From: Rickettsiales bacterium
Lineage (GTDB): Bacteria; Pseudomonadota; Alphaproteobacteria; Rickettsiales; Deianiraeaceae
Length of the DNA stretch: 13,666 bases
Direction of reading: 5' to 3'
Assembly: GCA_947485035.1 (NCBI GenBank)
Contig: CANKQN010000013.1
Coordinates: forward strand, 1 to 13,666
The notes under the pieces were generated by a model. That model did not search any database. It was given only the letters and a program-made list of their open reading frames with translations, and was not told the origin of the DNA. Below, piece after piece: positions 5,965 through 12,167 of the stretch. Each line of letters begins with the position of its first letter. Positions within the stretch are counted from its first letter, which is position 1. A program made the translations under genes and the position numbers.

Positions 5965-7119
5965 TTAAAAATGCGTTTTTTCGTGCAAAATTCGTGAAAT
6001 TTCGTTTTTTGCGTTCGTAAATATATCGCTCAACGAAATTTGACCTGAATAGTTGGAGAAAATCCTCGTGTTACCACGATTTACCGCAATTAAATCGCAA
6101 ACTGCCTGATTATACAGTGGAATGGCATTTTTATACTCAAAATGATGAGATTTCACGATCTCCACACAAAAAACGCTCACAAACCACTCTTCAACTTGTG
6201 ATTTCGTCCAGTTTTTGTAAAAAATTGAGTAGGAAATGTATTTTTCCTCAAAAGCGGATGAATTAAATAGCACACCCAGCACACCGTCTAAATTATTCGA
6301 AAGACACCCAATACCATCAATGTTAATCGGCGTTGTTGTAAAAATTGTTGCAACGGAGAGCGCTTGGTAGCGAATTTTTTCGCATATTTGTGCAATCTTT
6401 TCCGGAATGCCATCAACATCCGCTACACAATACGCAGGAATTGTGATAAAATTGTACACATTTTTATCAATTCTACGAATTTTACTGCACAAAACGATAT
6501 TTTCCCGCAAATCTTCAACCAAAGCGTCAATCAACGATTGAAAACCACCATTTGGGCGAATTATCTGTTTTTTTTGCCGATTTCCACGATTTTTTGCAAG
6601 AAATCTCCTCAAAATCGCATAAATTCCACGCTTTTCCGTAAAATATATAATTTTCAATGCTGTTTCGTGCAGGTCGTCAATGTTGCATGCAAAAATGCCG
6701 TTCACAAGTGCCTGAGTTTGAACATTGGCGGTCGTTTTTCCAAAATGATGACGCACAAATGCGCCCAAAGAAGCATAATCCCTCTTTCTTTTGCGAAAAA
6801 TACTTATGAAAATCTCGCAAAATTGGATGAAATTGGGCGAAATTTTGCAAATTTTGCCATTTTTTAGTAAAAAACGACCATTTTTCTGCGAAATCAATGT
6901 TTTTACGCTCAAAAAATGTAAAACCTCTTCAAGTTCGGGAGAAAGTCGCACAAGATGTGGACCATGATGTATGTCGCCAATAACAGTTTTTTCAGTAGAA
7001 ATCACACCGCCGCACCTGTTATTCGCTTCGTGAATTGTGAATTTTAAGCCCGCACGCTTCGCAAAAAAACCAAGTGCAAGCCCAGAAATTCCGCCTCCAA
7101 CAATGTTTACCTCAATCAC
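5965..7119 (-). CDS. hemY: HemY-type FAD-dependent protoporphyrinogen/coproporphyrinogen oxidase
   Basis: This 384-residue FAD-dependent oxidoreductase of the amine oxidase superfamily fits the HemY/HemG (PPO) family, which aromatises a porphyrinogen late in heme synthesis. The N-terminal dinucleotide fold is clear: VNIVGGGISGL (4-14) and the acidic residue of IHEAN at 29-33. A segment reading VNGIFACNIDDLHETA resembles the family's L-x-S-G-V-Y-A-G-D-x-x-x-L-S, and PNGGFQSLIDAL resembles the K-G-G-M-x-x-L stretch. A C-terminal FAD-binding part near SNYSGQISLSDI ends the protein. It is shorter than the usual 440-470. The start is a GTG overlapping the nuoG stop (GTGA), so it is the last gene of the mlaD-pstS-nuoG unit. 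The exact substrate is inferred; another amine-oxidase-like enzyme is possible. Confidence 0.7.
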   Translation of the reverse strand: MIEVNIVGGGISGLALGFFAKRAGLKFTIHEANNRCGGVISTEKTVIGDIHHGPHLVRLSPELEEVLHFLSVKTLISQKNGRFLLKNGKICKISPNFIQFCEIFISIFRKRKRDYASLGAFVRHHFGKTTANVQTQALVNGIFACNIDDLHETALKIIYFTEKRGIYAILRRFLAKNRGNRQKKQIIRPNGGFQSLIDALVEDLRENIVLCSKIRRIDKNVYNFITIPAYCVADVDGIPEKIAQICEKIRYQALSVATIFTTTPINIDGIGCLSNNLDGVLGVLFNSSAFEEKYISYSIFYKNWTKSQVEEWFVSVFCVEIVKSHHFEYKNAIPLYNQAVCDLIAVNRGNTRIFSNYSGQISLSDIFTNAKNEISRILHEKTHF

Positions 7120-9059
7120 GCGTGTTTTTCACATTCAAGCATCGTTTTTGAATTACGCGAAATAACACATGTTCTGAAACGAGACTCAGACTGTAAAATT
7201 GTGAATTTTCCGAAAATTTCGCCGATATTTTTCACAAAAACTGGCGTGATTGCGTGTGTGAATTCCGGCAGGGTTATCCTCATGTTTTTTGCGATCATGC
7301 GAATTATTTCCTCGTCGTTTTTGGCTTCAAGAGGCGATTCAACGGCGCGGATTGTGTTTTGCAACTTGCCTTCGTTGTTGATATATGTTGCAAATTTTTC
7401 AGTATAGGCTTCACTTGGAAGAATTACATCAGCGAATTTAATCGCTTTGTCTGCATGAGTTCCTTGATATATTACGAACGATTTTCGCAGTTTTTCAAGG
7501 TCAAAATCATCGCTGCCAAGCAAAAATGTCGTGGAAATTTCCTGTTTTTGAATTTTGTCATAAATTTCGTCCATTCCGCCTTCGCTTGTGAGTCCAAAAT
7601 CAAGACCAGAAACCGCAGATGCAGTTTGGTGGAGTAGGTTGAAGGAGTTTTCGCCCATTTTTTCAGCGATATCAAGACAAATTTGATGTACAGCGTAGCC
7701 ATCTTTTTCCACAAGAGCATTGCGACCGACTAAAATTGCCGATTTTTCGCCAAAAATTTCCGGAAATTTGCCAGCAATAACATCGCTTAATAATGATTTT
7801 TCAGTTCCAATATGCGTGAATTTGTAATTTGCGTTGAATTTTTCACCAATCATGAATACCTTGCAGCCGTTTTTCACCGCTTTTAAAATGCGAGCATTCA
7901 ACAGTGGAGCTTCAAAACGGACATCGGAATTGACAATTAACAAGGTTTTCAAGTTCTCAAATTCGGCAATAGGTGTATTCAGCAGATAATTTTTGCGGTC
8001 GTTTGTTAAAATTTTTGCACCATCTTCGTTAATTTGAGTGTAATTACTGTGAAGTATATTGAAGAGTTTTTTTATCGCATAAAGGCTTTCAGCATCAGCA
8101 AATTTACCAGCAATCACGCACGCTTTTTCCCCAGAAAGCGACAGCTTTTCCGCAACAAGTTCAATGGCATCACTCCAAGACGATGGCATGAATGTGCCAT
8201 TTTTTTTGATATAAGGCTTGTCAATTCGCTGAACTGAAAGACCATCGCAGGAAAAGCGTGAGCGGTCAGAAAGCCATTCTTCGTTAATTTCCTCGTTCAA
8301 AAGTGGTAGAATTCGCACAACTTTATTGCCTTTTGAATCAACGCGAATTGCACTCCCAAGGGAGTCCATAACATCAATTGATGGCGTTTTTGTTAATTCC
8401 CACGAACGATATGTGAAGGCGTAAGGCTTGGCGGTTAATGCACCAACTGGGCAAAGATCGATAATATTTCCCGAAAGCTCGCTTGTGATGTTTTTGTTCA
8501 AAAATGTAGCCACTTCTGTGTCATTTCCACGGTAAAACGAGCCAATTTCCGATGTTCCGGCAACCTCTTCCATAAATCGAACGCAGCGCATGCAGTGAAT
8601 GCAGCGTGTCATTGCGGTTTTTATGAGCGGTCCCATTGGTTTTTCTTCAACGGCGCGCTTGGATTCGTCGAATTTTGAAGAGCACGATCCATATTTAACG
8701 GATTGATCCTGTAAATCGCACTCACCACCTTGGTCGCAAATTGGGCAGTCAAGCGGGTGATTAGCAAGCAAGAATTGCATAACATTTTTGCGTGCCTCCT
8801 TTGTCATATTGCTTTCTGTGTTCACAATCATACCTTCGGCAACATTTATCGCACACGATGCCTGTGGTTTTGGAGGGCCCGGTTGAATTTCAACAAGACA
8901 CATGCGGCAATTTCCTGCGACGGAAAGGCGGTCGTGATAGCAAAAGTGTGGCACTTCAACAGATGCTACATCTCGGCAGGCTTGCAACACTGTGAGTCCT
9001 TTTTGAATGTGGTGTTCTGTGCCATTGATAGTGATTTTTACCGTGTTTTCAGACATCAT
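7116..9059 (-). CDS. nuoG: NADH-quinone oxidoreductase subunit G
   Basis: NuoG is the large iron-sulfur subunit of the peripheral arm of complex I and carries electrons from NADH toward quinone. In 647 residues all expected N-terminal ligands are present: C40, C51, C54 and C69 for the [2Fe-2S] cluster, H101, C105, C108 and C114 for the His-ligated [4Fe-4S] cluster, and C153, C156, C159 and C203 for the next [4Fe-4S] cluster. A molybdopterin-oxidoreductase-like domain without obvious cofactor ligands follows (about 215-600). Length is a little below the usual alphaproteobacterial size of about 690. Two tandem ATG codons (9059 and 9056) could start it. The start overlaps the pstS stop by 11 nt and its stop overlaps the hemY-like GTG by 4 nt. 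nuoF and nuoH, its usual neighbours, are absent. Confidence 0.95.
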   Translation of the reverse strand: MMSENTVKITINGTEHHIQKGLTVLQACRDVASVEVPHFCYHDRLSVAGNCRMCLVEIQPGPPKPQASCAINVAEGMIVNTESNMTKEARKNVMQFLLANHPLDCPICDQGGECDLQDQSVKYGSCSSKFDESKRAVEEKPMGPLIKTAMTRCIHCMRCVRFMEEVAGTSEIGSFYRGNDTEVATFLNKNITSELSGNIIDLCPVGALTAKPYAFTYRSWELTKTPSIDVMDSLGSAIRVDSKGNKVVRILPLLNEEINEEWLSDRSRFSCDGLSVQRIDKPYIKKNGTFMPSSWSDAIELVAEKLSLSGEKACVIAGKFADAESLYAIKKLFNILHSNYTQINEDGAKILTNDRKNYLLNTPIAEFENLKTLLIVNSDVRFEAPLLNARILKAVKNGCKVFMIGEKFNANYKFTHIGTEKSLLSDVIAGKFPEIFGEKSAILVGRNALVEKDGYAVHQICLDIAEKMGENSFNLLHQTASAVSGLDFGLTSEGGMDEIYDKIQKQEISTTFLLGSDDFDLEKLRKSFVIYQGTHADKAIKFADVILPSEAYTEKFATYINNEGKLQNTIRAVESPLEAKNDEEIIRMIAKNMRITLPEFTHAITPVFVKNIGEIFGKFTILQSESRFRTCVISRNSKTMLECEKHA

Positions 9060-10068
9060 TTAATGAGGTTAAGTTGCTGTCAATTTCGTTAAGTTTATGA
9101 TTTGCCAAAAATTGTTTGTCAAGTGGTATTAAGTGATAAGACTCCAAGTATCCACCAAAACCAATTGCATCAGAGCTTTTAACTTCTTTCAAAAATTTCC
9201 TTAAATCTTCATTATTTTGTAACGAATGATTTTTAAAATATAAAAACAACGGGCGAGCAATCTTGTATTGTCCTGTTGAAATTGAATAGTTGCTTGGATT
9301 AACAGAATTCACTTTCACGGCGTGGAGTGCGGTTTTGTTTTCCATGTAGTGTGAATATCCAAAAATGCCAATTGCTCCCTTGCGAAGCGAAATTTTATGC
9401 ACAACAAATGTATCATTTTCGCCAGATTCTATAAATTTGCCGTCGTTTCGAATTAATGCACAGCCTTGCTCAATTTTTGAACCATATTTTGCCTTAAATT
9501 CCGGCAATTTTGAACAATATTGCACAAGTGCGATGTGTGTGAAGGAATCGCGAGTTCCAGATGTTGAAGGTGGACCATATATAATTATTGCGATATCGGG
9601 CAGAAGTGGGTTAATTTGGCTCCATTTTTCATACGGATTTTTCACAATTTTGTTATCAATAACAACTTCCCTTGCGAATGCTTTGAAAATTTCTTCATCG
9701 GAAAGAGAGCGAATGAGGTCTGAACTTTGATTATTCGAGTGCATGGCGATGATTATGGCATCAAGACCAATTGGAATTGACATGTAAGAAACATTATTCT
9801 TCATACAGCGAACCTGTTCAGATTCCTTAATTGGGCGTGAAGCGTTGACGATATCCGGTGAATTTGTGCCGTTGCCGTTGCAAAATGCGGAAAAGCCACC
9901 ACCCGTTCCAACAGCTTCAACAATTGGGGCTTTAATATTGGTTTTGTATGAAAATTCTTCTGCAAGAACAGTTGCAAATGGATACACAGTTGAAGAACCA
10001 CTCATTAAAATGGCAGCACTACAATGAACCGATGCAATAAATGCAAAAATTGTGACTACGAAGTTCAT
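9049..10068 (-). CDS. pstS: Phosphate-binding periplasmic protein PstS
   Basis: PstS captures phosphate in the periplasm and delivers it to PstCA. The 339-residue protein has a hydrophobic signal peptide (about 1-19, cleavage probably near CSAA). The phosphate-binding segments follow: SGSSTVYPF (23-31), VGTGGGFSAF (53-62), SRPI (77-80) and PSTSGTRDSF (167-176). The cysteine at 16 follows SVH, which does not match a lipobox, so a soluble rather than lipoprotein form is likely. Length fits the alphaproteobacterial PstS/SphX type. The gene starts 5 nt after the mlaD stop and overlaps nuoG by 11 nt, so expression is probably tied to mlaD and nuoG rather than to other pst genes. I see no obvious Pho box upstream. 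Confidence 0.9.
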   Translation of the reverse strand: MNFVVTIFAFIASVHCSAAILMSGSSTVYPFATVLAEEFSYKTNIKAPIVEAVGTGGGFSAFCNGNGTNSPDIVNASRPIKESEQVRCMKNNVSYMSIPIGLDAIIIAMHSNNQSSDLIRSLSDEEIFKAFAREVVIDNKIVKNPYEKWSQINPLLPDIAIIIYGPPSTSGTRDSFTHIALVQYCSKLPEFKAKYGSKIEQGCALIRNDGKFIESGENDTFVVHKISLRKGAIGIFGYSHYMENKTALHAVKVNSVNPSNYSISTGQYKIARPLFLYFKNHSLQNNEDLRKFLKEVKSSDAIGFGGYLESYHLIPLDKQFLANHKLNEIDSNLTSLNDV

Positions 10069-10073
10069 ATCTG

Positions 10074-10544
10074 TTATTTTTTTACAAATGTGCTTATAAG
10101 ATTTTCAAGGCTAATTGCCGATTGAGTGTAGATAATCTCTTTTCCAGATTCAAGATATTTCTCATCAGCACCGGGAATTATTCCAAGATATCTTCCGCCT
10201 AAAATACCAGATGTTTTTATTGCTGCAGTGGAGTCTGTTGGAATTTTGATTTCACTTGCAACTTGCATAACAACTTTGACATCATAGGTGATTGGGTCAA
10301 TGGAAATATCACTTACTGAGCCAATTTTATATCCTGAAATTTTGACATCAGAGCCTATTGATATGCCGTCGATATCGTTAAATTTTGCGTAAAATTCTTG
10401 CAAATTGTCTGCATCAACAGAATTTTTTTTCACAGAAAGTGCGATATAAGAAGCAAATGCAATGAATATTATTATGGCGATAATGGAAATAACACCCTCA
10501 ACAACTCTTCCTGATTTTATCTGCTTGGAAAATATTTTAAACAT
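10074..10544 (-). CDS. mlaD: MlaD-type MCE-domain lipid transport protein
   Basis: MlaD is the membrane-anchored, substrate-binding MCE subunit of the MlaFEDB ABC system that moves phospholipids between inner and outer membranes. From ATG 10544 the protein is 156 residues with one membrane segment at about 16-37. The MCE domain follows, visible as AKFNDIDGISIGSDVKISG, KIGSVSDISIDPITYDV and TSGILGGRYLGIIPG. An in-frame ATG at 10592 would add 16 residues with no family resemblance, and that stretch overlaps the -35 and spacer of the divergent pdxJ promoter. I therefore prefer the shorter form, though neither start has a strong ribosome-binding site. mlaE and mlaF are not adjacent. It heads the mlaD-pstS-nuoG-hemY unit. 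Confidence 0.88.
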   Translation of the reverse strand: MFKIFSKQIKSGRVVEGVISIIAIIIFIAFASYIALSVKKNSVDADNLQEFYAKFNDIDGISIGSDVKISGYKIGSVSDISIDPITYDVKVVMQVASEIKIPTDSTAAIKTSGILGGRYLGIIPGADEKYLESGKEIIYTQSAISLENLISTFVKK

Positions 10545-10570
10545 ATATAAATAATTCTTACTAAAACTTC

Positions 10571-10600
10571 TTGACAAAGAATTAACATACATTTTTTAAT
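10571..10600 (+). promoter_or_regulatory. Probable pdxJ promoter, TTGACA-18-TTTAAT
   Basis: A perfect -35 TTGACA (10571-10576) lies 18 nt before TTTAAT (10595-10600), which is one base from consensus. Transcription would start near 10607, giving a leader of about 14 nt before the pdxJ ATG. It lies in the 76-bp divergent gap between mlaD and pdxJ, and its -35 overlaps the possible longer form of mlaD. The matching leftward promoter for mlaD is not clear. Confidence 0.5.
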
Positions 10601-10620
10601 TGCAAGATTTTTCTACACAA

Positions 10621-11349
10621 ATGAAACAAGAAATTAAACTGCTTGGTGTGAATATAGATCACATCGCCACAATTCGCAATGCACGAGAATCCTCCTTCCC
10701 AAGCCTTTCTCGTGCCGTTGAAATAATTAACAACTGCAAAGGTGTGGAACTTATAACAGTTCATCTTCGTGAAGACAGACGACACATTCGCGATGCCGAT
10801 GTTGTGCTTTTGTGTGAGGAATCTCCCATTAAAATTAACCTTGAAATGGCTTGCACGCAGGAAATGGTTGACATTGCACTAAAAAATAAACCATATTCGG
10901 TCTGCCTTGTTCCTGAAAAACGAGAGGAAATGACCACAGAATCTGGTCTGGATATAATCACGCACAGGGAAAAAATTGAACATTGCATTAAACAATTGAA
11001 AGATGCGGGAATTGTTGTTTCGCTTTTTCTTGACCCAAACAACGAAACAATTCGCCTTGCAAAGGAACTTGGTGCTGATGTTGTCGAACTTCACACTGGG
11101 AAATATGCCAACACAACGGGTATTCACCAACAGGAAGAACTTGAAGAAATTACCGAAAGTGCGAAGTTAATTTCCAAACTTGGAATGCAATGCCATGCGG
11201 GACACGGCTTGACATATAAAAATGTTGTGAAGCTTGCAAAAATTGACGAAATTGAGCTTTTCAACATTGGACACTTCCTTATTGGTGAAGCGATTTACTG
11301 CGGATTGGAGAAATCTGTAAACAAGATGTATGACTTAATTAACGCTTAA
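10621..11349 (+). CDS. pdxJ: Pyridoxine 5'-phosphate synthase PdxJ
   Basis: PdxJ condenses 1-deoxy-D-xylulose 5-phosphate with 3-amino-2-oxopropyl phosphate to make pyridoxine 5'-phosphate, the last ring-forming step of the DXP-dependent vitamin B6 pathway. The 242 residues are the usual length, and the motifs are intact: GVNIDHIATIRNAR (9-22), TVHLREDRRHI (46-56), INLEMA (72-77), CLVPEKREEMTTE (95-107), ELHTGKYA (156-163), HAGHGLTYKNV (192-202) and FNIGHFLIGEA (214-224). I chose ATG 10621 because the conserved protein begins there and the promoter upstream would start transcription past the in-frame TTG at 10600. No good Shine-Dalgarno is visible in the short leader. It ends in a 4-bp stop-to-stop overlap with the converging exoD gene. 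Confidence 0.95.
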   Translation: MKQEIKLLGVNIDHIATIRNARESSFPSLSRAVEIINNCKGVELITVHLREDRRHIRDADVVLLCEESPIKINLEMACTQEMVDIALKNKPYSVCLVPEKREEMTTESGLDIITHREKIEHCIKQLKDAGIVVSLFLDPNNETIRLAKELGADVVELHTGKYANTTGIHQQEELEEITESAKLISKLGMQCHAGHGLTYKNVVKLAKIDEIELFNIGHFLIGEAIYCGLEKSVNKMYDLINA

Positions 11350-12047
11350 TATGACAGATATTTTGCGAAGTTTATTATGAAAACAAGCAATGCTTTGCCA
11401 AATATTACAATCAGCGTCACAAGTAAAAGTCCTGAAATTCCAATGAAATAACCAATGCCAACAAGAATTCCGTCAGTTAAAACAACACCAAGGGAAATAA
11501 CAAAAATTGAAATTGAAGGCAGGTAGTTCGTTCCGGGAAATGGTAGTGCAATTAGAGTGCACATAATTAGCATGAAAAATGCGTGGATTTTGGTCATTTG
11601 TGGGTCAATCATCCACTTCATGCGTCCGCCTCGTGAAATTTTTGCAAGAATTGTTATGATAATGGTAGACTTCAACACAATTGTTTTGAGTGAGTCAATT
11701 TTAAATGAAATTTTGCGAACTCTTTCGGGAATTGCGACAATTTTTCTTCCAACAAGTGCGTTTAAAATGAATACAAACACAGGAATTGAAAGCATTGTTG
11801 GCATTCCGGGAGGATACGGTATTGGAAGAATTAAGGGAAAGACTGCAATTGCAATCAGTGTGAATTGGGAGTATTTGCTTATAATATCAAGTATGTCGCC
11901 AAACTTCACACGCCAAACTCCATGTTCTTTGTATGCAATGTTACGAAGAATTATCAAGAACATTCGCACAAAAACCATAGCATTGCGTTTGCGTTTTTCA
12001 AGCGTGCCCTTCACTTTGTGTGTTACATACAGAATAGATCCTCTCAC
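11346..12047 (-). CDS. exoD: ExoD-family exopolysaccharide synthesis membrane protein
   Basis: ExoD was described in rhizobia as needed for normal exopolysaccharide and nodule invasion; its biochemical role is unknown. This 233-residue inner-membrane protein shows the family's two matching halves. The first reads FPLILPIPYPPG, then MLSIPVFVFILNALVGRK (about 70-102). The second reads LIALPFPGTNYLP, then ISIFVISLGVVLTDGILVGIG, with a basic linker between and further membrane segments to the C-terminus. The family core begins near residue 48 (VKFGDILDII). The first 45 residues are extra, so a start at GTG 12014 or ATG 11978 is possible instead of GTG 12047. An AGAGGA just after the chosen GTG does not sit well for any in-frame start. 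It converges on pdxJ with overlapping stops and is divergent from the large Cys-repeat gene. Confidence 0.8.
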   Translation of the reverse strand: MRGSILYVTHKVKGTLEKRKRNAMVFVRMFLIILRNIAYKEHGVWRVKFGDILDIISKYSQFTLIAIAVFPLILPIPYPPGMPTMLSIPVFVFILNALVGRKIVAIPERVRKISFKIDSLKTIVLKSTIIITILAKISRGGRMKWMIDPQMTKIHAFFMLIMCTLIALPFPGTNYLPSISIFVISLGVVLTDGILVGIGYFIGISGLLLVTLIVIFGKALLVFIINFAKYLSY

Positions 12048-12167
12048 TGCGATTTAAAAATTCAAATTCTTCATAAAAACATTTTTTTTAATTGTAAATA
12101 AAAAAATTCTTGCAATAATTATTATTAGAAAACAATTTTTCTTTGAAAGTTAATTTTATTAATCACG
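12048..12167. other. Divergent intergenic region between exoD and the large repeat protein
   Basis: These 120 very A+T-rich bases separate two divergent starts and must contain promoters for both. I found -10-like stretches such as TATTAT at 12120-12125 but no hexamer pair with proper spacing that stands out from the background. No terminator, palindrome or RNA gene is visible. Confidence 0.4.

Noticed and set aside
6364..6867. 167-codon open frame on the plus strand antisense to the hemY-like gene
   Set aside because: It lies wholly inside a well-supported minus-strand gene and reads as a Cys/Asn-rich mirror of that gene's codons, with no family resemblance, promoter or ribosome-binding site.
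10545..10592. mlaD start at ATG 10592
   Set aside because: The extra 16 residues do not resemble MlaD N-termini, no Shine-Dalgarno precedes them, and they overlap the pdxJ promoter. Kept as an alternative only.
11557..12057. 166-codon plus-strand frame antisense to exoD
   Set aside because: The opposite strand encodes a clear ExoD-family membrane protein; the antisense frame is a by-product of its hydrophobic codons.
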